Assembly (NCBI GenBank): GCA_902606445.1
Contig: CACLGJ010000007.1
Coordinates: 1 to 44,940 of the forward strand
Source of the DNA: an uncultured Pelagibacteraceae bacterium
GTDB taxonomy: Bacteria > Pseudomonadota > Alphaproteobacteria > Pelagibacterales > Pelagibacteraceae
Length of the DNA stretch: 44,940 bases
Reading direction: 5' to 3'
Shown piece after piece: positions 8,268 through 16,933 of this stretch. The notes under the pieces are model-generated. The model had not been told where the DNA came from. It made no database searches and worked only from the letters and a program-made list of their open reading frames with translations. Position numbers and translations under genes: made by a program. Every line of letters starts with the position of its first letter. Position 1 is the first letter of the stretch.

Positions 8268-10052
8268 ATGACAAAAATGACAACAGAAGAAGCTTTTGTA
8301 AAAGTTTTACAAATGCATGGTATTGAACATTCATTTGGAATTATAGGATCAGCATTCATGCCAATCTCAGATATTTTTCCTGATGCAGGAATAACTTTTT
8401 GGGATGTTGCTCATGAAACTAATGGTGGATTAATTGCTGATGGTTACACAAGAGCTACTGGAAAAATGTCTATGGTAATAGCTCAAAATGGTCCAGGTAT
8501 CACTGGATTAGTAACACCTATTAAAACTGCTTACTGGAATCACACTCCCTTACTACTAGTTACACCTCAAGCTGCTAATAAAACTATGGGACAAGGTGGC
8601 TTTCAAGAAGTTGAACAAATGAATTTATTTAAAGATATGGTTTGTTATCAAGAAGAAGTAAGAGATCCTTCAAGAATGGCAGAGGTTTTAAATAGAGTTA
8701 TTGAAAAAGCTATTAGAGGTTCAGCTCCTGCACAAATAAATGTTCCAAGAGACTATTGGACACAAGTAATTGATATCGACTTACCTCCAATAGTAAGATT
8801 AGAAAGACAAGCAGGTGGAGTAGATGCAATCAAAAAAGCTGCTGATTTATTATCGAAAGCAAAATTTCCAGTTATATTATCTGGAGCTGGAGTTGTTATA
8901 GGCGGAGCCATTGAGGATTGTAAAAAATTAGCAGAAAAATTAGATGCACCTGTATGTTCTGGATATCAGCATAATGATAGTTTTCCAGGAAGTCATCCAT
9001 TAGCAGCAGGTCCTTTAGGGTATAATGGATCAAAGGCTGGAATGGAGTTAATTTCTAAAGCTGATGTAGTTTTAGCATTAGGCACAAGACTTAATCCTTT
9101 TTCAACTTTACCAGGTTATGGAATTGATTATTGGCCAAAAAATGCAAGCATTATCCAAGTTGACATGAATTCAGACAGAATTGGTTTAACTAAAAAAGTT
9201 ACAGTAGGAATTTGTGGTGATGCCAAATTAGTTGCACAACAATTATTAGCACAACTTTCACCAACTGCTGGAGATACTGACAGAAAAAAAAGAAAAGATA
9301 TAATTCATCAAACTAAATCAGCTTGGTTACAAAAGCTGTCAAGTTTAGACCATGAAGATGATGATGAGGGAACAGTTTGGAATAAAGAAGCAAGAGAAAG
9401 AGATTCAGAAAGAATGTCACCAAGGCAAGCTTGGAGAGCTATTCAAGCGGGTATGCCTGATGATGTTATTATCTCAAGTGATATTGGAAATAATTGTGCA
9501 ATAGGAAACGCTTATCCAACTTTTGAAAAAGGAAGAAAATATTTAGCACCTGGATTATTTGGTCCATGTGGATATGGGTTTCCATCCATCTTGGGTGCAA
9601 AAATAGGATGTCCTAAAACTCCAGTAATAGGTTTTGCAGGGGATGGAGCTTTTGGTATTAGTATGAATGAAATGAGCTCATGTGCTAGAGAAGAATGGCC
9701 AGCAATTTCGATGGTAATCTTCAGAAATTACCAATGGGGAGCAGAAAAAAGAAATACTACTTTATGGTTTGATGATAATTTTGTAGGAACAGAACTTGAT
9801 CCTGAATTAAGTTATGCAAAAGTTGCTGATGCCTGTGGTCTTAAGGGTGTAACAGTTCGAACAATGGAGGAAACTACCGCAGCTATTAAACAGTCATGTG
9901 AAGATCAGAAGCAAGGAATAACAACTTTTATTGAAGTGATTTTGAACCAAGAACTTGGCGAACCATTTAGAAGAGATGCAATGAAAAAACCTGTTAAAAT
10001 TGCAGGTATTAGCAAATCTGACATGAAACCTCAAAAATCTTTAAATGGATGA
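8268..10052 (+). CDS. xsc: Sulfoacetaldehyde acetyltransferase (ThDP enzyme)
   Basis: A 594-residue thiamine-diphosphate enzyme. The N-terminal part resembles acetolactate synthase, with Glu50 in the HETNGG segment at the position that activates the cofactor, and the Xsc-typical QGGFQEVEQMNLFKDMVCYQ. The C-terminal ThDP motif starts with GDGAFG at residues 458-463 and ends with Asn about 27 residues later (VIFRN). Xsc converts sulfoacetaldehyde plus phosphate to acetyl phosphate and sulfite, the last step of taurine breakdown. AGAAAGG lies 10 bases before the chosen ATG; a second ATG at 8277 is also possible. The end overlaps the next gene by 8 bases. Neither a taurine transaminase nor pta is recognisable in the window. 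Confidence 0.95.
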   Translation: MTKMTTEEAFVKVLQMHGIEHSFGIIGSAFMPISDIFPDAGITFWDVAHETNGGLIADGYTRATGKMSMVIAQNGPGITGLVTPIKTAYWNHTPLLLVTPQAANKTMGQGGFQEVEQMNLFKDMVCYQEEVRDPSRMAEVLNRVIEKAIRGSAPAQINVPRDYWTQVIDIDLPPIVRLERQAGGVDAIKKAADLLSKAKFPVILSGAGVVIGGAIEDCKKLAEKLDAPVCSGYQHNDSFPGSHPLAAGPLGYNGSKAGMELISKADVVLALGTRLNPFSTLPGYGIDYWPKNASIIQVDMNSDRIGLTKKVTVGICGDAKLVAQQLLAQLSPTAGDTDRKKRKDIIHQTKSAWLQKLSSLDHEDDDEGTVWNKEARERDSERMSPRQAWRAIQAGMPDDVIISSDIGNNCAIGNAYPTFEKGRKYLAPGLFGPCGYGFPSILGAKIGCPKTPVIGFAGDGAFGISMNEMSSCAREEWPAISMVIFRNYQWGAEKRNTTLWFDDNFVGTELDPELSYAKVADACGLKGVTVRTMEETTAAIKQSCEDQKQGITTFIEVILNQELGEPFRRDAMKKPVKIAGISKSDMKPQKSLNG

Positions 10053-10428
10053 TATTAAAGTAGGTTCAAATAGAAGTTTTGGTACAGTATTTTTCGTAGT
10101 TTTTTTATTAATTTCACTTTATCCATTAATAAATGATGAGAGCATTAGAATATGGTCTTTAATCATTTCATTAATATTTTTAGTTTTAGGAATTATTAAT
10201 TCTAGACTTTTGTTCCCGTTAAACAAACTCTGGTTTAAATTTGGAATGTTTTTAGGAAAAATAATATCACCAGTAATTATGGGAGTCATATTCTTTTTAG
10301 TAGTTACACCAATAGGTATTATAATGAGATTATTAGGTAAAGATGTATTAAATTTAAAATATAGTGATTATAATTCTTATTGGATTGAAAAAACTGGGCC
10401 AAAAAGTATGATGAAAAATCAATTTTGA
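10045..10428 (+). CDS. SxtJ family membrane protein
   Basis: A 127-residue protein with hydrophobic segments at about residues 13-31, 36-54 and 76-100 and a polar C-terminus. It resembles the SxtJ family, named from the cyanobacterial saxitoxin cluster but widespread outside it, where it accompanies an O-carbamoyltransferase and a DUF5989/SxtK mini-protein. Exactly that trio follows here. Function is unknown; a membrane platform for the carbamoyltransferase is a guess. Its ATG lies inside the end of xsc (8-base overlap), implying translational coupling to xsc. Confidence 0.75.
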   Translation: MDDIKVGSNRSFGTVFFVVFLLISLYPLINDESIRIWSLIISLIFLVLGIINSRLLFPLNKLWFKFGMFLGKIISPVIMGVIFFLVVTPIGIIMRLLGKDVLNLKYSDYNSYWIEKTGPKSMMKNQF

Positions 10429-10429
10429 T

Positions 10430-10579
10430 ATGAGTTTTATAAAAGAGTTTTGGGAATTTTTAAGAATAAGAAAAAAATATTGGCTTTTACCAATAATAAT
10501 TGTTTTAGTTATATTTGGTGGATTGATAGTATTAACCCAAGGTTCGGCTGTAGCACCATTTATTTACACTATATTTTAA
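10430..10579 (+). CDS. DUF5989 (SxtK-like) mini membrane protein, 49 residues
   Basis: A 49-residue protein starting 1 base after the SxtJ-like stop codon. The N-terminus is KEFWEFLRIRKKYWLLP, an aromatic and basic amphipathic stretch, followed by one hydrophobic helix (about residues 19-36) and a short tail LTQGSAVAPFIYTIF. This FWEFL-RKKYWLLP pattern with a final SAVAPFIYT is what I know of DUF5989/SxtK proteins. Its placement between an SxtJ-like gene and a carbamoyltransferase supports the call. Biochemical function is unknown. Confidence 0.75.
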   Translation: MSFIKEFWEFLRIRKKYWLLPIIIVLVIFGGLIVLTQGSAVAPFIYTIF

Positions 10580-10580
10580 A

Positions 10581-12416
10581 GTGACTTCTATATTAGGTAT
10601 CTCTGCATTTTATCATGATAGTGCAGCTTGTATTCTGAAAGATGGAAAAATAATAGCAGCAGCTCAAGAGGAAAGATTCACTAGAAAAAAACATGATCAA
10701 AGCTATCCTTATAATGCAATTGAATTTGTTTTAAAATTTTCAAATTTAAAACTGAGTGAAGTGAATCAAATAGTTTTTTTTGAAAAACCTTTTCTGAAAT
10801 TTGAGAGATTATTAGAAACATATGTAGCCTTTGCACCTAGAGGTTTTTTTTCTTTTGCAAAAGCAATGCCTTTATGGATTAAGGAAAAACTTTTTCAAAA
10901 AAATCTTTTATTTAATAAACTTAAAACACATGATGAAAATTATAAAACTGATGAAAATATTTATTTTTCAGATCATCATTTGAGTCATGCTGCGAGTGCT
11001 TTTTTTCCTTCTCCATTTAAAGAAGCAGTAGTTTTAACAGCTGATGGTGTAGGTGAATGGGCTACTACAACAGTCTCTGTTGGCAAAGATAATGATTTAG
11101 AGATAAAAAAAGAAATCCACTTTCCACATTCTCTTGGACTTCTTTATTCAGCTTTTACCTATTACACAGGATTTAAGGTTAATAGTGGTGAATATAAACT
11201 TATGGGTTTAGCACCTTATGGAAGGCCAATTTATGAAGATAAAATATATGATTTAATTGATATCAAAGATGATGGAACTTTTAGATTAGACCAAAAATAC
11301 TTTAATTACGCAACAGGTTTTACAATGACAAATAAAAGATTTGACAAATTATTTGGTAAAAAACCTCGTGATCCAAATAATGAAAAAATAAGCCAATTTC
11401 ATATGGATATAGCTGCATCAATACAAAAGGTGACAGAGGATATAATGATAAAATTAGCAAAGGCTATTCGAAATGAATATAAAATCAAAAATCTTTGTTT
11501 AGCAGGTGGTGTTGCTTTAAATTGTGTAGCTAATGGAAAAATTCTTCAAGAAAAAATTTTTGAAAATATATGGATACAGCCCGCAGCAGGAGATGCTGGG
11601 GGTTCATTGGGCGCAGCCCTAGCACTTTGGCATATTGATCAAGGCAATGAAAGAAAAGTAAGTATTGGTGATGATATGAACGGCTCTTATCTCGGCAATG
11701 AATTTAATCAGGAAGAAATTGAGAAGGAATTAAACATTGCAGGGGCTTATTTTGAGACTTTAAATTATGAGGATCTAATTAATAAAACTTCAGAATTTCT
11801 ATGTAAAGAAAAAGCAATTGGCTGGTTCCAAGGTAGAATGGAATTTGGACCAAGAGCTCTGGGTGCAAGATCTATTTTAGGTGATCCTAGATCAGATAAA
11901 ATGCAAAAAAATCTAAATTTAAAAGTAAAGTATAGAGAAAGTTTTAGACCTTTTGCTCCATCAGTTTTGAGAGAAGATCTATCTGAATGGTTTGAAATGG
12001 ATGTGGATAGTCCATATATGTTGTTAGTAGCAAATATTAATCAAAATAAAAAAATAGAGATGACAGATGAACAAAAAAAACTTTTTGGTATAGATAAATT
12101 AAATATAAAAAGATCTGAAATCCCTGCTGTGACTCATGTTGATTATTCAGCTAGAGTTCAGACTGTTACGAAGAATATTAATAATCGATATTATGATTTA
12201 ATATCAAAATTTAAGGAAAAAACTGGCTGTCCAGTAATAGTAAATACTTCATTTAATGTTAGAGGTGAACCAATTGTAAATACACCAACTGACGCTTTTA
12301 ATTGTTTTATGGGAACAGACTTAGATTACTTAGTTATTGGTAATTGTATACTAGATAAAACAAAGCAAAATTCCAATCTCAAAAAAGACTATACAAAAGA
12401 ATTTGAATTAGATTAA
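10581..12416 (+). CDS. NodU/CmcH family O-carbamoyltransferase
   Basis: A 611-residue protein starting with GTG, one base after the previous stop. The N-terminal ASKHA-fold part has ILGISAFYHDSAACILKDG and AAQEERFTRKKHD at about residues 4-39 and the histidine-rich HHLSHAASAFF near residue 135. The C-terminal domain has GWFQGRMEFGPRALGARSI, GDPR and NTSFNVRGEPIV, all typical of the family. These enzymes transfer the carbamoyl group of carbamoyl phosphate, through carbamoyl-adenylate, to a hydroxyl of an acceptor such as a sugar, antibiotic or toxin. The acceptor here is unknown. SxtI is the saxitoxin homologue, but no other saxitoxin-type gene is present. Confidence 0.9.
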   Translation: MTSILGISAFYHDSAACILKDGKIIAAAQEERFTRKKHDQSYPYNAIEFVLKFSNLKLSEVNQIVFFEKPFLKFERLLETYVAFAPRGFFSFAKAMPLWIKEKLFQKNLLFNKLKTHDENYKTDENIYFSDHHLSHAASAFFPSPFKEAVVLTADGVGEWATTTVSVGKDNDLEIKKEIHFPHSLGLLYSAFTYYTGFKVNSGEYKLMGLAPYGRPIYEDKIYDLIDIKDDGTFRLDQKYFNYATGFTMTNKRFDKLFGKKPRDPNNEKISQFHMDIAASIQKVTEDIMIKLAKAIRNEYKIKNLCLAGGVALNCVANGKILQEKIFENIWIQPAAGDAGGSLGAALALWHIDQGNERKVSIGDDMNGSYLGNEFNQEEIEKELNIAGAYFETLNYEDLINKTSEFLCKEKAIGWFQGRMEFGPRALGARSILGDPRSDKMQKNLNLKVKYRESFRPFAPSVLREDLSEWFEMDVDSPYMLLVANINQNKKIEMTDEQKKLFGIDKLNIKRSEIPAVTHVDYSARVQTVTKNINNRYYDLISKFKEKTGCPVIVNTSFNVRGEPIVNTPTDAFNCFMGTDLDYLVIGNCILDKTKQNSNLKKDYTKEFELD

Positions 12417-12426
12417 ATTCATTCTA

Positions 12427-13731
12427 ATGGAAGTAATTAATGATAATGGATGTAGTTGGATAAATGATTTAAATCTAAGGTCGGATATTAAGCTTCTAGA
12501 AAAAAATGAGGATTGTGAGTGGCTAATAATTGGAGCTGGTTACACAGGATTATCAGCTGCTCGAAAATTAGCTCAACTTTATCCCAATCAAAAAATAATA
12601 CTAGTAGATGCTCAGTTGGCTGGTGAGGGTGCTAGCTCAAGAAACTCAGGTTATTTGGTAGACACAACGCTCAACGATGGTTTTACTTCTAACAAAGAAC
12701 TAGAAAATTATAAAAAAAAAGCAAATATATATAAATTAGGGATAGAAGCAGTAAAAAAATTTATCAAAGAGTATCAAGTTGACTGTGATTGGAATGAAAG
12801 TGGAAAATATTTCGCTTCATCAAAATTAGAAGATCAGAAAATTTTGCAAAATTTTTCGGAAACTCTTTCTAAATTAGGTTTTGAGCACAATATTTTGTTT
12901 AAAAATACTCTTGCAAAAAGATTAGGCACTGACTTTTATAATATTGCTCTTCATACAAAAGGTGGAATTTTATTACACCCAGGTAAATTGGTAAGAGCTA
13001 TGATTGATACTCTTCCAAAAAATGTAAATCTTTATGAAAATTCTTCATTATTAGATTGGAAAAAAATTAATGGTATGATTAATTGTAATTTCAAAAAAGG
13101 CTTAATTAAAACCCAAAAGATAATTTTTGCAACTAATGGATTTCTAAAATCACTCGGTATTAAAATCAATTATAATTTTCCAATAACTTTAACCGCAAGT
13201 ATGACAAGAAATTTAACTGACAGCGAGTTTAAATCTATTGGTGAACCTAGTGAATGGGGAGTTTTACCAGTTAGACCCATGGGAGCTACTATTAGGTTAA
13301 CTAAAGATAAAAGAATATTAATTAGAAATACAGCTGAAGTTTATAATCCATATCACATGTCTCAATCCGAATTATATAAAAGATCATTGAAACAAAAAAT
13401 TGGAATTATAAAAAGATTCCCTCAATTACCTGATAATATCATACAATCTTCTTGGTCTGGAATTGTTTCAAGAAGTAGAAATAGTTCACAAATTTTTGAA
13501 AAAATAGATGAAAATATATTTGTTGCAGGTTGTTATAATGGATCTGGTATTGGTGTTGGAACACTCTTTGGTGAACAAATAGCAATTAAAGCAAGCAATG
13601 AAAATTCAGAAGAAATAAAAACTATCGAAGCAAGAAATAAGCCTACTTGGCTTCCTCCTAATCCATTCCTAAGTTTTGGTGTAAAAACAAGATTAATCTA
13701 TGAACGTATCAGAGCCAGGTCTGAAATCTAA
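12427..13731 (+). CDS. FAD-dependent amine/amino-acid oxidoreductase (DAO family)
   Basis: A 434-residue flavoprotein. The FAD dinucleotide-binding motif WLIIGAGYTGLSAARKLA is near residues 33-50, followed by an acidic strand end (VDAQ) and GEGASSRNSGY, the pattern of D-amino acid oxidase/sarcosine oxidase/PuuB-type enzymes. VAGCYNGSGIGVGTLFGEQIA near the C-terminus closes the FAD site. The substrate is probably an amine or N-methyl amino acid, oxidised to an aldehyde or imine. As it lies in the xsc transcript direction, 10 bases after the carbamoyltransferase, a role in oxidising taurine like TauY is conceivable, but no small TauX-like partner is seen. Its stop shares CTAA with the opposite M23 gene. 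Confidence 0.82.
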   Translation: MEVINDNGCSWINDLNLRSDIKLLEKNEDCEWLIIGAGYTGLSAARKLAQLYPNQKIILVDAQLAGEGASSRNSGYLVDTTLNDGFTSNKELENYKKKANIYKLGIEAVKKFIKEYQVDCDWNESGKYFASSKLEDQKILQNFSETLSKLGFEHNILFKNTLAKRLGTDFYNIALHTKGGILLHPGKLVRAMIDTLPKNVNLYENSSLLDWKKINGMINCNFKKGLIKTQKIIFATNGFLKSLGIKINYNFPITLTASMTRNLTDSEFKSIGEPSEWGVLPVRPMGATIRLTKDKRILIRNTAEVYNPYHMSQSELYKRSLKQKIGIIKRFPQLPDNIIQSSWSGIVSRSRNSSQIFEKIDENIFVAGCYNGSGIGVGTLFGEQIAIKASNENSEEIKTIEARNKPTWLPPNPFLSFGVKTRLIYERIRARSEI

Positions 13732-14525
13732 TTTAAAATTGACATTGGATCTAAACGTGTTTGAAACCAATTTACTCTAAAATCCAAATGTGGACCTGTT
13801 GATCTACCAGTCGATCCTACTGTTCCAATGATATCTCCTTGATTAATTTTATCACCAACAGAAACCATTACTTTTTCTAGATGGGAATATATTGTAGAAA
13901 TACCATGACCATGATCCATAATAATTGTCCCACCAGTATAATAAAGATCATCTTCAGCCATAGTAACAATCCCTGAACCAGAAGATTTAATCTTCGTTCC
14001 TTCTTTCGCAGCTATATCAATTCCATAGTGAGGCCATTTGGGTTTACCATTTAAAATTCTTTGGCTGCCGTATACACCACTAATAATTCCTTGAACAGGC
14101 ATAATAAATTGATTTTTAAAAAAAGATAAATCCGAGTTTATTGCTCTGGCTTCTCCTATTTTATTATTTTCTTCTTTAATTCTTTTGTAAACTGACTCAG
14201 GTGGAGTAACTTTACTTTCTTCTAACCCATCTATTCTTTGAATATTATATTCTCTTTTCAAAACTTTTTTAGTGATTATTTTTTTTTCCCCATTTATAAT
14301 TTCGGTGATAGTTACATCAAATTTTCTATCTCTATCTATCCCAAATACAAAATAACCATTTTTTGAAACTTTAACTTCTTTTTTGTTTATCACTATTTTT
14401 GCAGATGGATAAGTAATTCCAACAATATAGTGACCTTGAATAAATTTACCTAAAAATTCAGCTGAATTAGAAATATTAATTGTAAAAAGATAAATTATTA
14501 TTAGTAGAATAAATTTTTTTATCAT
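13728..14525 (-). CDS. Secreted M23 (LytM-type) metallopeptidase-like protein
   Basis: A 265-residue protein with an N-terminal signal peptide (cleavage probably near residue 22), a beta-rich middle region, and a C-terminal M23 domain. His166 and Asp170 in HYGID are the first zinc ligands, and HGHGISTIYSHL follows. The last motif is HLD (His246-Asp248) where classical LytM has HxH, so one zinc ligand would be aspartate. I recall GPHLD as common in a subgroup of proteobacterial M23 proteins, so it may be a subgroup trait rather than decay. It would cut peptidoglycan cross-links in the periplasm. It is the last gene of a minus-strand series, 4 bases after the SGNH gene. Confidence 0.85.
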   Translation of the reverse strand: MIKKFILLIIIYLFTINISNSAEFLGKFIQGHYIVGITYPSAKIVINKKEVKVSKNGYFVFGIDRDRKFDVTITEIINGEKKIITKKVLKREYNIQRIDGLEESKVTPPESVYKRIKEENNKIGEARAINSDLSFFKNQFIMPVQGIISGVYGSQRILNGKPKWPHYGIDIAAKEGTKIKSSGSGIVTMAEDDLYYTGGTIIMDHGHGISTIYSHLEKVMVSVGDKINQGDIIGTVGSTGRSTGPHLDFRVNWFQTRLDPMSILN

Positions 14526-14529
14526 TAGA

Positions 14530-15588
14530 TTAATTCAAATAGTTAACTAATTTTGGAAAAATCGCACTCGCTATAGCTCTAGAACCTTTTGGAGTTGTAT
14601 GTACACCATCCCACCAAAAATCATTTGTTACTTTTAATTCTTTTACCAAATCAATACAATTATATATCTTTTTTTCACAATGATGAATTAAAGAATAATT
14701 TAGAGCAAATAATTTTTCAGAAAAGTGATCTTGTTGAGCAGGTTGATTTATAAATATTGGCTCAGCTCCTAGAGATTTCGTTAAAAAATGTAATTGATCA
14801 ATATTTTTCAAATATTTTTCAATTATTTTATTATTTGATTTTAAAATTCTATCTAAATTATATACTTCAAATTTTTCATCATAATTAACATATATTTTTT
14901 TTTCTTTATTATTTTTCATATAATAATCATAGTCGTAAATAAGTCTCTTGGACTCATCTCTTACATAATATTTATGTTTGGTTTTTCTAATCAGATTATA
15001 AAAAATACTTCTTGATTTTATATTATCTAAAAATGACTCAAACTTATTTGGGTTTTTAATCCACCCATCTTGTAAATTTGAATTATCTGAATCTAAAAGG
15101 TAAGCGTCATTAATTCCAACGTAATAAATTATAAATTCTGGCTTGAAATTTTCAATTTTATTAAACCAATAATTAAAATTAGCTATATGACCTCTGGTAG
15201 ATTGTCCTTCTATACCTGCATTGATCATTCTTCTGGAAAAATTTTGTTCATTTAGTTTCTCATTTAAAATTCCAACAATGCTTAATTCTTCTGGTTTATA
15301 TCTTTCGTCAGTAGTGCTTCCACCAACCATTATTATCTCAATATTTTTGGGATCTATTTCCTGTCCTCTAAAAGCATGGGAATTTTTTATATAATCATAA
15401 TTGTATTTAATATTATCAAAGGTCACTTGATATGAAATTTTTTTTAATCTATGTTCTCTCAAATAAGGACCAAAGTTATATTTTTCAAACCAGTGACCAA
15501 AAGTTATTTCTATAAGTGTAAAGAAGATAAAAAAAAATATTAAATTTATAGAAATTAATCTTAAAATATTATTTACTTTGCTGTCCAT
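14530..15588 (-). CDS. Membrane-anchored SGNH/GDSL hydrolase
   Basis: A 352-residue protein with an N-terminal hydrophobic anchor (about residues 12-30). The SGNH blocks are visible: Ser91 in VGGSTTDER (nucleophile block), GINDA near residue 158 (Asn block), and Asp327-Gly-Val-His330 near the end (catalytic Asp/His block). Such enzymes are esterases or O-acetyl hydrolases acting on lipids, polysaccharides or glycans. The anchor with a C-terminal domain outside suggests action in the periplasm on the envelope, consistent with the following M23 peptidase gene. The start overlaps the preceding SDR gene by 16 bases. Confidence 0.82.
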   Translation of the reverse strand: MDSKVNNILRLISINLIFFFIFFTLIEITFGHWFEKYNFGPYLREHRLKKISYQVTFDNIKYNYDYIKNSHAFRGQEIDPKNIEIIMVGGSTTDERYKPEELSIVGILNEKLNEQNFSRRMINAGIEGQSTRGHIANFNYWFNKIENFKPEFIIYYVGINDAYLLDSDNSNLQDGWIKNPNKFESFLDNIKSRSIFYNLIRKTKHKYYVRDESKRLIYDYDYYMKNNKEKKIYVNYDEKFEVYNLDRILKSNNKIIEKYLKNIDQLHFLTKSLGAEPIFINQPAQQDHFSEKLFALNYSLIHHCEKKIYNCIDLVKELKVTNDFWWDGVHTTPKGSRAIASAIFPKLVNYLN

Positions 15589-16340
15589 CCACCATCAACC
15601 AATAATGAAGTTCCGGTAATCATAGATGCTGCATCGGATGCAAGAAATACAACTGCTGAAGATATTTCAGAAAGCTCTGCAAATCTACCAAGAGGAATAT
15701 TATCAAGTGTTTGTTTTTTAAATTTTTTATTTTTTAAAAAGTTCCTAGTCATAGGTGTGACTACAAAAGTAGGGCAGACTGTATTTACTCTAATGTTATA
15801 TTTTGCTAAATCTAAAGACATTCCTTTAGTAAGTCCTTCTAATCCCCATTTGTTCATATTATAAACACTCCTAATAGGTCCCCCCACATGCCCCATTTGT
15901 GAAGACATATTGACAATAGCACCTCCAACTTTTTTTCGATTTTTTGATTTAATCATTTTAAGAGCACATAACTGCGCAAGATTGAATGTAGCTATAGTAT
16001 TTATTTTAACCAAGTATTCCATGTTTTTTGTCTTAACTTTTGTAAAATGTTCTGGGATATTATTTCCAGCGTTATTTATTAAAACATCTATCCTAGGCTG
16101 CTTATTGATTATTTTTTTTATTTCATTGTAATTTGTAATGTCACAAACATAAGACTTACATTTTGCTCTATATTTCTTTATTTTTTTTGAAACTTCATTT
16201 AAATCCTTTTGGGTTCTGCTAATAATTATTAAATCAGCACCAGCTTCAGCAAGCGCAATAGCACAAGCTCTTCCAAGACCTTTACCAGCACCAGTTACAA
16301 CAGCTGTTTTATTTTTTAAATTATAATTTTTTAAGTACAT
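15573..16340 (-). CDS. Short-chain dehydrogenase/reductase (SDR)
   Basis: A 255-residue classical SDR. The cofactor motif TGAGKGLG is at residues 16-23, INNAGNN near residue 90, a serine in IVNMSSQMG near 145, and the catalytic Tyr-x-x-x-Lys in SVYNMNKWG near 160. The C-terminal VFLASDAASMITGTSLLVDGG is typical. It reduces or oxidises an alcohol/ketone with NAD(P)(H); a gluconate 5-dehydrogenase-like activity is possible but not proven. It overlaps the TerC-like gene by 1 base and the SGNH gene by 16, so it belongs to the leftward unit starting with the GMC oxidoreductase. Confidence 0.9.
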   Translation of the reverse strand: MYLKNYNLKNKTAVVTGAGKGLGRACAIALAEAGADLIIISRTQKDLNEVSKKIKKYRAKCKSYVCDITNYNEIKKIINKQPRIDVLINNAGNNIPEHFTKVKTKNMEYLVKINTIATFNLAQLCALKMIKSKNRKKVGGAIVNMSSQMGHVGGPIRSVYNMNKWGLEGLTKGMSLDLAKYNIRVNTVCPTFVVTPMTRNFLKNKKFKKQTLDNIPLGRFAELSEISSAVVFLASDAASMITGTSLLVDGGWTAK

Positions 16341-16933
16341 TATAAAAATAATATTTGAATATCTGTGTAAATCAATTCAATAGCAACAATTAATATTGCT
16401 AATAAACCTGCCCACGCAATCCATTTATATTTTTTTATCCAATTTGAGATTAACGTTGCAGCAAATGCCATAAGTAAAATTGATAAAACCAAACCAAATA
16501 TCAATAATTTATAGTGATCACCAGCAGCCCCTGCAACACCCAAAACATTATCTAAACTCATTGTAAAATCAGCCAATAAAATTGTCCAAATAGCTTTTAA
16601 TAAGTTAGAGTTATCAACTTTAACATCCTCTTCATGATCTAAACCTTTAATTACATCAGTATATAACTTGTAAACAATGTAAAGAAGAAGCAGACCACCT
16701 AATAGTCTCAATCCAGTAATCTGTAACAAGTAAGCAGTTAGTAAAGTTAAAATAATTCTTAAAACTACAGCACCACCAATACCCCAAAAAATAACTTTTT
16801 TTCTTTGCACTAATGGAAATTTTGATGCAACCATTCCAATTATAATTGCGTTATCTCCAGCTAAAACTAAGTCAATTAAAATGATTTGAGTTAATATTGT
16901 TAACTGTTCTGGTGAAAAAATTTCTGCAAACAT
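16340..16933 (-). CDS. TerC/YjbE family integral membrane protein
   Basis: A 197-residue membrane protein with about six to seven helices. LIDLVLAGDNAIIIGMVAS (about residues 19-37) and a related second motif LADFTMSLDNVLGVAGAAG (about 120-138) each carry the acidic D-N pair of the TerC fold. Length and motif wording match the YjbE subgroup. Relatives are implicated in manganese export or metal handling during protein secretion; the ion here is not shown. It overlaps the GMC gene and the SDR gene by one base each. Its place between two oxidoreductases may be simply operon packing. Confidence 0.87.
   Translation of the reverse strand: MFAEIFSPEQLTILTQIILIDLVLAGDNAIIIGMVASKFPLVQRKKVIFWGIGGAVVLRIILTLLTAYLLQITGLRLLGGLLLLYIVYKLYTDVIKGLDHEEDVKVDNSNLLKAIWTILLADFTMSLDNVLGVAGAAGDHYKLLIFGLVLSILLMAFAATLISNWIKKYKWIAWAGLLAILIVAIELIYTDIQILFL

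Noticed and set aside
10045..13731. A saxitoxin-type biosynthetic cluster
   Set aside because: Only SxtI/J/K-like genes are present. The core saxitoxin polyketide-like enzyme, amidinotransferase and tailoring oxygenases are absent, and the trio is widespread outside toxin producers.
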